39,901 nucleotides of DNA from Ruminococcus sp. UBA6407 (GCA_002438605.1 DJPR01000035.1:38588-78488), one strand, 5' to 3'; numbered from the stretch's first letter, positions 8,656-18,414 are shown. Translations and numbers: made by a program. The notes: generated by a model not told the origin, from the letters alone.

Positions 8656-8684
8656 TTGCTTTTTATACTGAAAAATGATATAAT
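8656..8684 (+). promoter_or_regulatory. Sigma-A promoter of the fhs operon
   Basis: TTGCTT at 8656-8661 and TATAAT at 8679-8684 with a 17-bp spacer. It is 48 nt upstream of the fhs start. Confidence 0.75.
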
Positions 8685-8731
8685 AAGAAATAGTTATCTT
8701 TATGATATTATAATCTTGGAGGTATTATGCC

Positions 8732-10411
8732 ATGTTATCAGATATTGAAATTGCTCAGAATGCAAAAATGAAAAAAATTAGTGAAATTGCCGATGAACTC
8801 GGAATTTCTGCTGATGAGCTTGAACCCTATGGTCACTACAAGGCTAAACTTTCTGAAACTCTTTACTCAAAGCTCGCTTTTAAAAATGACGGAAAGCTTA
8901 TACTTGTTACTGCAATTAATCCAACTCCTGCAGGAGAAGGTAAAACTACTGTAAGTGTAGGATTGGCAGAAGCTATGGCTAAAATCGGCAAAAAGGCTAT
9001 GCTTGCTCTTCGTGAACCATCTCTTGGCCCTGTTTTCGGAATCAAAGGCGGTGCAGCAGGCGGCGGTTATGCTCAGGTTGTACCTATGGAGGATATAAAC
9101 CTCCACTTCACAGGCGATATGCACGCAATTACTTCTGCAAATAATCTGCTCTGTGCTATGATTGACAACCACATGCAGCAGGGAAATGAACTTCAAATAG
9201 ACCAAAGAAGAATAATGTTCAAACGCTGCCTTGATATGAATGACCGTGCATTGAGAAACATTATTATCGGTCTTGGCGGCAAAGTCAACGGTATTCCTCG
9301 TGAGGACGGTTTCCAGATTACCGTTGCTTCCGAAATAATGGCTATTCTTTGCCTTGCAACAGACCTGTCAGACCTTAAAGAACGTATAGGAAATATTCTT
9401 GTTGCATACAACCTAAAGGGAGAACCTGTTTTTGCAAGAGATTTAGATGCATGCGGTGCTATGACTGCTCTCTTAAAAGATGCATTAAAGCCTAATCTTG
9501 TGCAGACTCTTGAAAATACCCCTGCTTTTATTCATGGCGGTCCGTTTGCGAACATTGCTCATGGCTGTAACTCAATAAGAGCTACAAAGCTTGCATTAAA
9601 GCTCGGCGATTACTGTATTACAGAGGCAGGCTTCGGCTCAGACCTTGGTGCAGAAAAGTTCTTTGATATCAAATGCAGATACGGCGGACTTACTCCGTCA
9701 TGCGTTGTTCTGGTTGCTACTATACGAGCTTTAAAATATAATGGCGGTGTCTTTAAAACTGACCTTGAAAAAGAAAATATGTGGGCATTGGAAAAGGGTA
9801 TTGTTAATCTCCAGACACACATTGAAAATATGCATAAATATCACATTCCTGTTGTTGTGGCAATCAACAAATTCCATACCGATACAGAACAGGAAATCGA
9901 ATTTGTTACTAACTTCTGTTCACAGCTTGGCGTTGAAGTTTCAATGTGTGAAGTATTTGCAAAAGGCGGCGAGGGCGGCGTTGACCTTGCTCAAAAAGTT
10001 TGTGAAACTATTGAACTCTGTGCTGAAAATGAAAATTCATTCAAACCGCTTTATGACACAGATTTGCCGATAAAAGCTAAAATTGAAACAATTGCAAAGG
10101 AAATTTACCGTGCTGACGGTGTTACATACACAACCCAGGCTGAAAAAGCTATCAAAGAAATCGAAGGAATTGGTTTCCGAGATTTGCCTGTATGTATTGC
10201 AAAAACTCAATACTCATTATCTGATAACCCCGCACTTCTCGGCAAACCTAAAAACTTCAAAATTACTGTTCGTGACGCTAAGCTGTCTTCCGGTGCAGGA
10301 TTTATAGTTGTATACACCGGCGACATAATGACTATGCCGGGACTTCCCAAAGCTCCGTCTGCACTGAAAATAGACTGTGATAACAACGGTAATATAACAG
10401 GTCTGTTCTAA
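8732..10411 (+). CDS. fhs: Formate--tetrahydrofolate ligase
   Basis: 559-residue ATP-dependent ligase that joins formate to tetrahydrofolate to give 10-formyl-THF, feeding purine synthesis and one-carbon or acetogenic metabolism. Length matches the family (about 555-560). The P-loop TPAGEGKTT is near residue 67. Conserved [14 protein letters not shown] and [13 protein letters not shown] blocks are present, as is a C-terminal [10 protein letters not shown]. Start choice: GGAGG at 8718-8722 is 9 nt before ATG 8732; ATG 8727 is out of frame. It ends in TAATG overlapping the tsaE region, so it probably shares a transcript with tsaE and tsaB. No fchA or folD is adjacent. Confidence 0.96.
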   Translation: MLSDIEIAQNAKMKKISEIADELGISADELEPYGHYKAKLSETLYSKLAFKNDGKLILVTAINPTPAGEGKTTVSVGLAEAMAKIGKKAMLALREPSLGPVFGIKGGAAGGGYAQVVPMEDINLHFTGDMHAITSANNLLCAMIDNHMQQGNELQIDQRRIMFKRCLDMNDRALRNIIIGLGGKVNGIPREDGFQITVASEIMAILCLATDLSDLKERIGNILVAYNLKGEPVFARDLDACGAMTALLKDALKPNLVQTLENTPAFIHGGPFANIAHGCNSIRATKLALKLGDYCITEAGFGSDLGAEKFFDIKCRYGGLTPSCVVLVATIRALKYNGGVFKTDLEKENMWALEKGIVNLQTHIENMHKYHIPVVVAINKFHTDTEQEIEFVTNFCSQLGVEVSMCEVFAKGGEGGVDLAQKVCETIELCAENENSFKPLYDTDLPIKAKIETIAKEIYRADGVTYTTQAEKAIKEIEGIGFRDLPVCIAKTQYSLSDNPALLGKPKNFKITVRDAKLSSGAGFIVVYTGDIMTMPGLPKAPSALKIDCDNNGNITGLF

Positions 10412-10422
10412 TGGAGAGTGTT

Positions 10423-10863
10423 ATGAAAATTACTACCCATTCACCTGAAGAAACCATTGATGCCGCAAAGAAGCTTGGCTCAATGCTTCATGCAGGTGAT
10501 ATAATCGCTTATAAAGGCGGACTGGGTGCAGGAAAAACAACATTTACAAGAGGTCTTGCAATAGGTCTTGGTCTTGGAGATAATGTCTTTTCACCTACTT
10601 TTTCTCTTGTAAATGAATATAAAGGAAAAAATATTTCTCTTTATCATTTCGATATGTACCGCATAAGCGGTGAGGATGATTTGGAATCAACAGGATTTTA
10701 TGATTATCCGTTTGAAGATAATATAGTTGCTGTCGAATGGTCTGAAAATATTGCTGATTTTCTGCCTGAAAACACCATTTATATAACAATCAGCAGGATT
10801 GATGATGATACCAGAGAAATCATAATTGAAAACGGAGGAAAATATGCTGCTGCTTGGAATTGA
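10423..10863 (+). CDS. tsaE: tRNA t6A synthesis ATPase TsaE
   Basis: 146-residue P-loop ATPase that works with TsaB and TsaD to make N6-threonylcarbamoyladenosine at position 37 of ANN-decoding tRNAs. Walker A GGLGAGKTTF is near residue 32. Switch-like SPTFSLVNEY and the HFDMYR motif follow, then AVEWSEN near the C-terminus; all are hallmarks of YjeE/TsaE. Start choice: GGAG at 10413-10416 is 6 nt before ATG 10423. ATG 10411, which overlaps the fhs stop, has no site. Its end overlaps tsaB by 20 nt. Confidence 0.93.
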   Translation: MKITTHSPEETIDAAKKLGSMLHAGDIIAYKGGLGAGKTTFTRGLAIGLGLGDNVFSPTFSLVNEYKGKNISLYHFDMYRISGEDDLESTGFYDYPFEDNIVAVEWSENIADFLPENTIYITISRIDDDTREIIIENGGKYAAAWN

Positions 10864-11536
10864 TACTTCTGGAAAAACTGCTTCCGCAGCTTTATATGAC
10901 TCGAATAAAGAGATGTTTCTTGCTCAGACATCTGTTTACACAAAAATGACACACTCACAGGTTATTTTACCTCTTTGCAATGATATACTTGAAAAAGCAA
11001 ATGTTGAATACAATGACATTGATGAAATTGCAGTTGCTGTCGGACCTGGTTCATATACAGGACTCAGAATAGGTGTTTCAGCTGTAAAAGCTCTTGCTTT
11101 CGGGCTTAACTGCAAATGCTGCGGAGTTTCAACTCTTGAGGCTATGGCTTACAGCAATATAGGCTACAGAGGTAATATCTGTTCCATAATGTCAGCAAGA
11201 AATGATTTGGTCTATACAGCTTTATACAAAAGCAATGGATATTCAATCGAAAAGATTAACGATGAACAAATTATTTCAGAAACTGAGCTTGCCGAAATCA
11301 TTGCGTTTAATTCAGCTGAAACGCTGCTGTGCGGTGACGGCTGTGCAGCTTTCTTTGAGAAATATCAGTCAGATATGCTTCACCTTGCTCCGCCGCATTT
11401 AAGACTGCAAACCGCAGCAGGAATCTGCCTTGCTGCAACCTGCAAAGATGCTGTAAATCCACATGAAATTGAGGCTTCCTATCTTCAAAAGGTAAAAGCC
11501 GAAAAGGACTTGGAAAACAAGCTGAAAAATGCATAA
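10844..11536 (+). CDS. tsaB: tRNA t6A synthesis protein TsaB
   Basis: 230-residue ASKHA-fold partner that forms a heterodimer with TsaD in tRNA threonylcarbamoyladenosine synthesis. It opens LLLGIDTSGKTASAAL and carries the family motif VGPGSYTGLRIGV near residue 72. The C-terminal half is variable, as usual. It ends EIEASYLQKVKAEKDL, a common TsaB tail. Start choice: GGAGG at 10834-10838 is 5 nt before ATG 10844, inside the end of tsaE; an upstream TTG overlaps the site. tsaD is not in the window. Confidence 0.92.
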   Translation: MLLLGIDTSGKTASAALYDSNKEMFLAQTSVYTKMTHSQVILPLCNDILEKANVEYNDIDEIAVAVGPGSYTGLRIGVSAVKALAFGLNCKCCGVSTLEAMAYSNIGYRGNICSIMSARNDLVYTALYKSNGYSIEKINDEQIISETELAEIIAFNSAETLLCGDGCAAFFEKYQSDMLHLAPPHLRLQTAAGICLAATCKDAVNPHEIEASYLQKVKAEKDLENKLKNA

Positions 11537-11538
11537 TT

Positions 11539-11580
11539 CAGCACCATATAAAGATTAATACGGTGTTGCCTTAAATATTT
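11539..11580 (+). terminator. Repeat-derived hairpin after tsaB (copy 7)
   Basis: CAGCACC (11539-11545) pairs with GGTGTTG (11562-11568) with one G-U pair. CCTTAAATATTT follows, forming a weak terminator. The right arm CGGTGTTGCCTT is repeat consensus. Confidence 0.5.
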
Positions 11581-11592
11581 TTGTGTAAATTG

Positions 11593-11621
11593 TTGCACTT
11601 TTGGCGTTTATGTGTTATAAT
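11593..11621 (+). promoter_or_regulatory. Sigma-A promoter of rpiB-upp
   Basis: TTGCAC at 11593-11598 and TATAAT at 11616-11621 with a 17-bp spacer, 30 nt before rpiB. Confidence 0.8.
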
Positions 11622-11651
11622 ATTATATATTTATTAAAAGGAGTTTTTTAA

Positions 11652-12086
11652 ATGATAGCTATTGGTTGTGACCATGCAGGCTTTGAAATGAAAAAAGCAC
11701 TCATTGATGCTCTTTCAATTATCGGCTTTGAGTTTTATGACTTAGGCTGTGACGGCTCACCATGTGATTATCCTGTAATTGCGGAAGCTGTATGCAATGA
11801 AGTTCTAAACGGAAAATGTGAAAAGGGTATCTTGATCTGCGGTACAGGAATCGGAATGTCCATTGCTGCCAATAAGATAAAAGGTATTCGTGCTGCGTTA
11901 TGCTCTGACAGCTTTTCAACCAAGTTTACAAGACTGCATAATGATGCAAACATAATGTGCATGGGAGCAAGAACTTTAGGCTGTGGTCTTGCTGCAGAGC
12001 TTGCTCAGATTTTTCTGACAACAGAATTTGAAGGCGGACGTCATCAAAGAAGATTGGACCTTATTACAGAAATTGAAAATAAATAG
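11652..12086 (+). CDS. rpiB: Ribose-5-phosphate isomerase B
   Basis: 144-residue RpiB/LacAB-family sugar-phosphate isomerase interconverting ribulose 5-phosphate and ribose 5-phosphate in the pentose phosphate pathway. It opens IAIGCDHAGFEMKKAL. The catalytic segment ILICGTGIGMSIAANKIKGIRAA has the active-site Cys near residue 65. The His-rich end (EFEGGRHQRRLDLI) is typical. The ribosome site AAAGGAG precedes ATG 11652. It shares a promoter with upp, which starts 12 nt after its stop. Both enzymes feed ribose phosphate and PRPP into nucleotide salvage. Confidence 0.94.
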   Translation: MIAIGCDHAGFEMKKALIDALSIIGFEFYDLGCDGSPCDYPVIAEAVCNEVLNGKCEKGILICGTGIGMSIAANKIKGIRAALCSDSFSTKFTRLHNDANIMCMGARTLGCGLAAELAQIFLTTEFEGGRHQRRLDLITEIENK

Positions 12087-12098
12087 GAGGTATTTACT

Positions 12099-12725
12099 AT
12101 GGCATTAAACATTATTGATCACCCATTGGTTCAGCATAAAATCTCTCTTATGAGAGATAAAAACACCGGCGTTAAGGAATTCAGAGAGCTTGTTTCTGAA
12201 ACTGCAATGCTGATTTGCTACGAGGCAACAAGAGATTTGCCGCTTAAAGAAATTGAACTCGAAACTCCACTTGCAGTTGCAAAAACTAAGATAATTTCAG
12301 GCAGAAAGCTGGCTTTTGTACCAATTCTTCGTGCAGGTCTCGGTATGCTCGATGCTGTTACAACTCTTGTACCTGCTGCTAAAATCGGTCATCTTGGAAT
12401 GTTTCGTGACCCCGTTACTCATAAGCCTGTAAAGTATTATGCAAAAATGCCTGATGATATTGCTGAACGTGATGTTATTATGGTTGACCCAATGCTTGCT
12501 ACAGGCCGTACTGCTGTTGCTGCAATTCAGGAACTTAAAAATCTTGGTGTAAAGAACATTAAATTTATGTGCATTATTTGCTGTCCTGAGGGTGTGGACG
12601 CTGTTCAGAAAGCTCATCCTGACGTTGAAATTTATGCAGGTGCTATGGATGAAAAGCTTAATGATGACAAATATATTGTACCCGGCGTTGGTGATGCAGG
12701 GGACAGAATTTTCGGCACAAAATAA
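12099..12725 (+). CDS. upp: Uracil phosphoribosyltransferase
   Basis: 208-residue salvage enzyme converting uracil and PRPP to UMP. The N-terminal block is [30 protein letters not shown] precedes the PRPP loop [11 protein letters not shown] near residue 130. The C-terminal uracil-binding segment is [17 protein letters not shown], and length matches the family. GGAGG lies 7-8 nt before ATG 12099. It is the last gene of the rpiB-upp unit and is followed by a strong terminator. Confidence 0.97.
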   Translation: MALNIIDHPLVQHKISLMRDKNTGVKEFRELVSETAMLICYEATRDLPLKEIELETPLAVAKTKIISGRKLAFVPILRAGLGMLDAVTTLVPAAKIGHLGMFRDPVTHKPVKYYAKMPDDIAERDVIMVDPMLATGRTAVAAIQELKNLGVKNIKFMCIICCPEGVDAVQKAHPDVEIYAGAMDEKLNDDKYIVPGVGDAGDRIFGTK

Positions 12726-12752
12726 TAAAACGGCAAAAATAGAAGGATAAAA

Positions 12753-12778
12753 GGGACTGTTGCAGCAGTCCCTTTTTT
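12753..12778 (+). terminator. Intrinsic terminator after upp
   Basis: GGGACTG (12753-12759) pairs with CAGTCCC (12766-12772) and is followed by six T. Confidence 0.92.
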
Positions 12779-12797
12779 ATAAGGTTCTGTCAAAAAT

Positions 12798-12841
12798 AAA
12801 AGCATTAAAAACTTGCAATGCTTTTATAAAAATGATATAAT
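12798..12841 (+). promoter_or_regulatory. Promoter of the MoxR operon with overlapping dyad
   Basis: TTGCAA (12813-12818) and TATAAT (12836-12841) are 17 bp apart, with an extended-type TGA before the -10. A perfect 9-bp inverted repeat, AAAAGCATT (12798-12806) and AATGCTTTT (12817-12825), spans the -35 and could be an operator. A second small dyad, ACATG-TTT-CATGT (12919-12931), lies in the 120-nt leader. Confidence 0.65.
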
Positions 12842-12966
12842 TATAGCAATACAATAAAAATGTAAAAACAAGAGTTGCATTGCATAAAGATTGTGCGGCA
12901 GAAAATAACAGGCTTATGACATGTTTCATGTAGTGTTACTCAAGAACAAATTAATGGGAGAATATA

Positions 12967-13926
12967 ATGAATATTAATTTATATACAAATCAAATAAACA
13001 GAATAGCATCTGAGGTTAAAAAGGCAGTTGTCGGAAAAGACCATATAATTATAAAAACGCTTCTTGCAATACTTTGCAAAGGACACATTTTGATAGAGGA
13101 TATTCCGGGAGTGGGAAAAACAACATTAGCACTGGCATTTTCCAGAGCATTGTCTCTTGAGCATAACAGAATGCAGTTTACACCTGATGTTCTGCCTACC
13201 GATGTTACAGGCTTTTCACTTTTCAATAAAGCAACAGGAAAATTTGAATTTAAAGAAGGCGTTGCTTTCTGTAATCTTTTTTTGGCAGACGAAATTAACA
13301 GAACATCCAGTAAAACTCAATCTGCATTGTTGGAGCTTATGGAGGAAAAAAGAATTACAGTAGACGGTGTAACCTATAAACTTCCTGAACCGTATACTGT
13401 AATCGCAACGCAAAATCCAATTGGTTCAGCAGGAACTCATATGCTTCCTGATTCACAGCTTGACAGATTTATGATAAGGCTAAGCATGGGCTATCCAAGT
13501 ATTAAAGGAGAAATTGAGATTTTAAAGTCTAAATACTGCACAGAGCCGCTTGAAAGTGTTAAACCGATAGCGAATAAGGATATAATTCTGGAGCTTCAGG
13601 ACGCAGTTTCAAACGTATATATAAGTGACGCAATATATGAATATATAGTTTCACTGTCAAATGCAACAAGAAACAATCCGCTGATAAAACTTGGAATAAG
13701 TCCAAGAGGTACACTTGCTCTGACGCAGATTTCTCAGGGAATAGCACTTGCAATGGGCAGGGATTATGTAATTCCTGATGATGTAATTTTTATTTGTCCT
13801 GATGTCTTCAGGCATAGACTTATTTTAAGTCCAAAAGCAAGATTGAGCGATAAAACTGAAGAAGCAATTATTGATGATATTCTTAATACTGTTGCTGCAC
13901 CAAAAATTGAGGCGAACGGCAGGTAG
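12967..13926 (+). CDS. MoxR-family AAA+ ATPase
   Basis: 319-residue AAA+ ATPase of the MoxR class, chaperone-like factors that activate partner complexes. Walker A EDIPGVGKTTLA is near residue 46. Walker B LFLADEINRTS follows near 107, then the family segment QNPIGSAGTHMLPDSQLDRF near 150 with sensor and arginine-finger residues. The C-terminal helical lid contains a SPRGTLAL sensor-2 block. It is the first gene of a four-gene unit; DUF58 starts 3 nt after its stop. This MoxR-DUF58-transglutaminase arrangement is widespread, and the substrate in this family is generally unknown. Confidence 0.93.
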   Translation: MNINLYTNQINRIASEVKKAVVGKDHIIIKTLLAILCKGHILIEDIPGVGKTTLALAFSRALSLEHNRMQFTPDVLPTDVTGFSLFNKATGKFEFKEGVAFCNLFLADEINRTSSKTQSALLELMEEKRITVDGVTYKLPEPYTVIATQNPIGSAGTHMLPDSQLDRFMIRLSMGYPSIKGEIEILKSKYCTEPLESVKPIANKDIILELQDAVSNVYISDAIYEYIVSLSNATRNNPLIKLGISPRGTLALTQISQGIALAMGRDYVIPDDVIFICPDVFRHRLILSPKARLSDKTEEAIIDDILNTVAAPKIEANGR

Positions 13927-13929
13927 TAT

Positions 13930-15126
13930 ATGTGGATAGTTAAATTCTTTTTTTTAGTATTAATTGTAATCTGTTTCTTTTTTTACATTTTATATCTGGG
14001 CAACTTTTCGTTTGTATTGTTGGCAGTAATGTGCTTTTTGCCTATTTACATGTTTGTATCACTTTTGATAACCAAAAAAAGCGTGAATATTTTTTTAACA
14101 GTGCCAAATAAAATGGCAGCCAAAAATCAACCTTTTAATATAAACCTGAACATACAAAATAAGTGTATTTTTTCAGTTGCAAAGGCTGAAGCTGTAATTG
14201 AATATATGAATGCCTTTAACGGACAAAAAAACACAATGGAGATACACTTTCCAATTCAGTCAAGAAATGTACAAAGGCTTACATTTCAATTAAAATCCAA
14301 ATTTTGCGGAGTAATAAATATTAATATAACAAAGGTTACTATTTATGATCCTTTAAGAATATTTAAATTTAAAGTTTGCAAAAATTCAGGAGATTCTATA
14401 ACAATTCTTCCGCTAAGCCACGAGATAAACGGATATATAAATCAATCTGAAACAGAGAATGAGGATAGTATCTTTTTTTCGCAGCATAAATCAGGAGATG
14501 ATCCGTCCGAGGTTTTTGACCTTAGAGAATACATCGGCGGAGACAGGATAAATCGTATTCACTGGAAACTCAGCAGCAAAAAGGATGAGTATATCGTTAA
14601 GGAGCTTAGCTTGCCTATTGATGTTTCGTCCATACTTTTTTTAGAGCTTAAATTCCATGAACAGTCTGAATACACACTTCCGTTTTTTGATACTCTGCTT
14701 GAAAGCTTAGTTTCAATATCTCAATTTCTTCTGCAAAATGAGAAACCGCATACTATTATAAAGTACAATAAGCAAACAGGTGATTTTGAGAGAATAAAAA
14801 TAAATGATTATGATGAACTTATGAATATTGCTTACAGATATATAATTGATTATGATGAGGGAGATTCAGAAAGTTCGTCACTTGAGAATTTCCTAAAAAC
14901 CAACGATATATCCGATTGTTCATCATTTACTTATATAACCTCTGAATTGAGCAGTGAAAATGAAATTCTGCTGAGCGAATGCGTTGCATCTGATAATATT
15001 AATGTAATAAAAGTTACCAAATATGCAGGTGAAACAGAAAGTGTGAATAAAGGAAATGGTCTTGTGAATGTAACAGCAGTTCCTGTTGGAAAAATAACAG
15101 CTTCAATAAATGAAATTGAACTGTAG
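13930..15126 (+). CDS. DUF58-domain membrane protein
   Basis: 398-residue protein with two N-terminal hydrophobic helices (about 3-50) and a beta-rich extracellular-like stretch. The DUF58 block contains GDDPSEVFDLREYIGGDRINRIHWKLS near residues 190-220, the diagnostic motif of the family. The C-terminal part is von Willebrand A-like in fold in related proteins. It is a known MoxR partner, translated from a start 3 nt after moxR. A role in envelope assembly or stress is inferred from context only. Confidence 0.88.
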   Translation: MWIVKFFFLVLIVICFFFYILYLGNFSFVLLAVMCFLPIYMFVSLLITKKSVNIFLTVPNKMAAKNQPFNINLNIQNKCIFSVAKAEAVIEYMNAFNGQKNTMEIHFPIQSRNVQRLTFQLKSKFCGVININITKVTIYDPLRIFKFKVCKNSGDSITILPLSHEINGYINQSETENEDSIFFSQHKSGDDPSEVFDLREYIGGDRINRIHWKLSSKKDEYIVKELSLPIDVSSILFLELKFHEQSEYTLPFFDTLLESLVSISQFLLQNEKPHTIIKYNKQTGDFERIKINDYDELMNIAYRYIIDYDEGDSESSSLENFLKTNDISDCSSFTYITSELSSENEILLSECVASDNINVIKVTKYAGETESVNKGNGLVNVTAVPVGKITASINEIEL

Positions 15127-15177
15127 AAATATAGCAGACAATACGGCAGTCGTGCTGTATAATGTGTGAGGAGCAAA

Positions 15178-17850
15178 ATGAAAAAAACAAAGAAAAATGA
15201 TTTCAGCGGCATAGTAATAAATGACAGTATAATGCTTGCAGTTGAAAAAAAGAAAATAAATCTGAGAAAAACCTTGTCTTGTATTATTGCAGTTCTGGGT
15301 TTTTCATCGCTAATTTTTTCCTTTTTTTCAATGTTTTCGATTAAATGTGAGAGCAGTCATATTATTATAGCATCTGTAATATTTTCAGTAATAAATACTG
15401 TAATTTCATTGAAAAAAGGCAGAGCCTTATGGTTTATACCTGTACTTGCAGTGATATTTGGAATTGTATTGTATAGGGATTATGTAAATATTATCGCAGG
15501 CTTTAAATTTGTGTATAATGAACTGTATAAGGTTTCAAACAGTGTAGAGATTGCTTATTTTAAAGGTCTTTCAAATTATAATGAGATAAAGTGTACCACA
15601 GAGTTTATCATTATGTGTATATGGTTTATTTCGTTTGTAATATATTTCTTTACTATCTTTAAACCAAATCCCATACCTGTTGTTGCTGTAAGCTTTCCGA
15701 TTTTGGAAATCGGCTTGTATCATGGAATTGATGTATCAGTATTCTGGGCAGGAATGCTGGTTGCATATTGGACAGCACTTCTTGCAATAAGCTGTTGTGA
15801 TATGGGAGAATATGACCGCGGCGGCAGCGGCTTTATGCGAAAGGAAAACTTGTTTTTCCCTAAAAGGAACATGAAGTTCAAGGTTACGGAACGATGTGCA
15901 GTAAATATTATATGTTCAATTATGATTGTGGTTATTTCTCTTATGGCTTTTATTAACTTTACGGATTATAAGCGTTCGGATTCATTAAATCAAAAGAGAA
16001 GTGACTTAAAAAAAGCGATAAATTCATTTTCCGTAGATGACCTTTCAGAAAGCATATCTTCAATTACTGAATCTGTAGGTTTTAAGCTTGATTATGAAGA
16101 TAACAGATTGGGAAGAAAAAACAGCATTTATTATAAAAATTCCACAGAGCTTACAGTTACGATAAATCAAAAGTATAATGGAGCAATTTATCTTAAAGGA
16201 TATGTTGCTTCTGTGTATGATGACAACGAATGGCTTGAGCTTAAGGATAGCGTTTATGATAAATATGACTCACTTTTTACATCATTTGACGAGTATAATA
16301 TATATCCGCAGGAATTTTCATATCTGCTTAATTCAGCAGTATCGGGCAATCAAAAGGTTTCATTGACGATAGAGCCGAAAAGAAAAAGAAGAAAAAGCTT
16401 TTTGCCGTATTCATTGTCAGAGCACGGAGATATTGAATTTTATCTTGATACGGTTTCTCGTTCAAAAAAGAAAAATAAGTATGACTGCAAAATGAGTTCA
16501 GTTGGTTTTGATACAATTATGTCTGATTTCCTTATTCCTAAAAATTACAGCATAAGTATAAGTGACTTAAAAAATGATGATGATTTGTCACTCATTAAAG
16601 ACTTTTGTAATCAAAACGACAATTTGCTCAGCAATAATTTTTCAGTTTCATCAATTTTTTCTCCTGATATATTGGAATCTGATAACAAGGCAATTCTTTC
16701 TGTATTAATGGAAAATAAATACAGAGATTTTGTATATGATAATTATTTGTCATATCCGGATAACAGTTCCTTTGATGAAATTCATTCTTTGTTTGCTGAC
16801 ATTCTGGATAATTGCAATATAGAAAGCGTGAATGACAGGTGGGCAACACTTGACAAAATAAGAGAACGAATACATGCCAATACACGCTATACCTTATCAC
16901 CGGGAAAAACACCGTCCAATCGTGACTTTGTAAATTATTTTCTTTTGGAAAACGGTGAGGGCTATTGTGTTCATTATGCAACAGCAGGAATCATGCTTGC
17001 ACGAATGGCAGGTATTCCTGCAAGATATGCTACTGGATATATTATTGTTGGTGATGATTTTAATGATGACAGTAAAAATAAGGACGGTTCATATACAATT
17101 AAAGTAAAAGACAACCGTTCTCATGCATGGGCAGAAGTTTATATTGACGGTTATGGCTGGGTTCCTTTTGAATTTACGGCAGGCTATTCGCCTGATTCCA
17201 TTCAGGAGGCAACGCAGACAGAAGCACCAAAAACTGAAACACAACAGTCACAAACTACAATGTCAAACGCTGAAACGGTAAGCAGAATTACTTCCATATC
17301 AAAAGTTTTAAGGTCATCAGTAATAAAAAACACTACTAAATCAATAACAGAAACAAATACCACTACTATTTCAGCAGGAACCGGTGGAGAAAATATAAAA
17401 AATAAACATGAAATTCCTGATTTTATAAAAGGAATAATAATTGCAGCGTCTGTCCTTTTGATTTTATTGCTGACCGTAATTTTAAGAAGAATGCTGATTA
17501 TTAAAATCAGATCAAAGAAGTTCAAAGATAAGAACTGTTCTTATGCTGTAATAGAAATCTACAAGTATACTGAGAAATTATTGAATATTCTCGGATTATT
17601 TTATGACGGCAAAGGATACAATGAATTTACAGCAAAGGTTGAGTCAAAGCTGTCTGAACATTATTTCAAAGCAGGTGATTTTTCAGACTTTATGACAATT
17701 GCCTTAAAATGCAAATTTGGAAGCGGTATTTATGAAAAGAGTGAAACTGAGTCTGCAAGAAAGTTTGCTAATCATTTAGCATTTGAGATTTATAAAAAAT
17801 CAGGTGGTTTAAAGAAAATATACTTAAAATATATTTTAGTGATTTTATAA
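15178..17850 (+). CDS. Membrane-anchored transglutaminase-like protein
   Basis: 890-residue TgpA-like protein. The N-terminal quarter has several membrane helices, the first near residues 28-55. A large extracellular region carries a transglutaminase-like domain with a Cys-His-acid triad: Cys597 in GEGYCVHYAT, His649 in RSHAWAEVY and Glu665 in WVPFEFTAGY, where Asp is more usual. A Thr/Gln-rich linker (about 680-740), one more helix (about 750-775) and a cytoplasmic tail follow. Start choice: GAGGAG at 15168-15173 is 4 nt before ATG 15178; GTG 15166 overlaps it. A 20-bp dyad (about 15140-15160) precedes it. It probably cleaves or cross-links envelope protein or peptide bonds. Confidence 0.87.
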   Translation: MKKTKKNDFSGIVINDSIMLAVEKKKINLRKTLSCIIAVLGFSSLIFSFFSMFSIKCESSHIIIASVIFSVINTVISLKKGRALWFIPVLAVIFGIVLYRDYVNIIAGFKFVYNELYKVSNSVEIAYFKGLSNYNEIKCTTEFIIMCIWFISFVIYFFTIFKPNPIPVVAVSFPILEIGLYHGIDVSVFWAGMLVAYWTALLAISCCDMGEYDRGGSGFMRKENLFFPKRNMKFKVTERCAVNIICSIMIVVISLMAFINFTDYKRSDSLNQKRSDLKKAINSFSVDDLSESISSITESVGFKLDYEDNRLGRKNSIYYKNSTELTVTINQKYNGAIYLKGYVASVYDDNEWLELKDSVYDKYDSLFTSFDEYNIYPQEFSYLLNSAVSGNQKVSLTIEPKRKRRKSFLPYSLSEHGDIEFYLDTVSRSKKKNKYDCKMSSVGFDTIMSDFLIPKNYSISISDLKNDDDLSLIKDFCNQNDNLLSNNFSVSSIFSPDILESDNKAILSVLMENKYRDFVYDNYLSYPDNSSFDEIHSLFADILDNCNIESVNDRWATLDKIRERIHANTRYTLSPGKTPSNRDFVNYFLLENGEGYCVHYATAGIMLARMAGIPARYATGYIIVGDDFNDDSKNKDGSYTIKVKDNRSHAWAEVYIDGYGWVPFEFTAGYSPDSIQEATQTEAPKTETQQSQTTMSNAETVSRITSISKVLRSSVIKNTTKSITETNTTTISAGTGGENIKNKHEIPDFIKGIIIAASVLLILLLTVILRRMLIIKIRSKKFKDKNCSYAVIEIYKYTEKLLNILGLFYDGKGYNEFTAKVESKLSEHYFKAGDFSDFMTIALKCKFGSGIYEKSETESARKFANHLAFEIYKKSGGLKKIYLKYILVIL

Positions 17851-17860
17851 GGAGAAGATA

Positions 17861-18406
17861 ATGAAAAAAATATTTAATATCAGATATACTTCGCTGTATC
17901 TGCTTATTGTTTCAGGATTGATACTTGCTTTTTTCCCTGATATAATTTCGTACATTTTTTATATTCTTGGAAGCTCAGTAATTGTATATTATATAATTAA
18001 ATTTATTATGAGCTGTGTTAATGAGAAAAATTATAAGCTGCATGAACTTATATTTGGAATAATAATTGGTTCGCTGATTATTATTCTGCCGAATTTCCTT
18101 TCGTTAGGTATACCCATTGTTGCAGGAGCATTTATACTTGTAAATGGAATTGAAAGACTTATTAAAGCATTTGAAATCAGAAAAGGCGGATATAAGTGGT
18201 GTATTCCTGCTGTAGCAGGTGTGATATTTTCAGTTTTCGGAATTTATATTCTTGCAAATCCAAAAGAAATATCATTAACAATTTGCAGATTGATTGGTGT
18301 AGCAATTCTTATTATAGGCATATATAAGCTTGCTGCATCATTGCTCTCAAACAAAAGTAACAATAATTCAGATGTAATTGATATTGATGATTACAAGGTG
18401 GACTAA
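17861..18406 (+). CDS. DUF308 (HdeD-like) membrane protein
   Basis: 181-residue integral membrane protein with about six hydrophobic helices in three pairs. Each pair carries a Gly-rich start, for example YLLIVSGLILAFFPDII and CIPAVAGVIFSVFGIYILANP. This is the DUF308/HdeD repeat architecture. The last 25 residues are polar (KSNNNSDVIDIDDYKVD). AAGGAG lies 8 nt before ATG 17861, 10 nt after the transglutaminase gene. It closes the MoxR operon. HdeD is linked to acid stress in E. coli, but function here is unknown. Confidence 0.8.
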   Translation: MKKIFNIRYTSLYLLIVSGLILAFFPDIISYIFYILGSSVIVYYIIKFIMSCVNEKNYKLHELIFGIIIGSLIIILPNFLSLGIPIVAGAFILVNGIERLIKAFEIRKGGYKWCIPAVAGVIFSVFGIYILANPKEISLTICRLIGVAILIIGIYKLAASLLSNKSNNNSDVIDIDDYKVD

Positions 18407-18414
18407 AGCATATA

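Noticed and set aside
8867..9205. Long antisense reading frames across fhs and other well-defined genes
   Set aside because: They are shadows of strongly conserved genes on the opposite strand, without ribosome sites or recognisable products.
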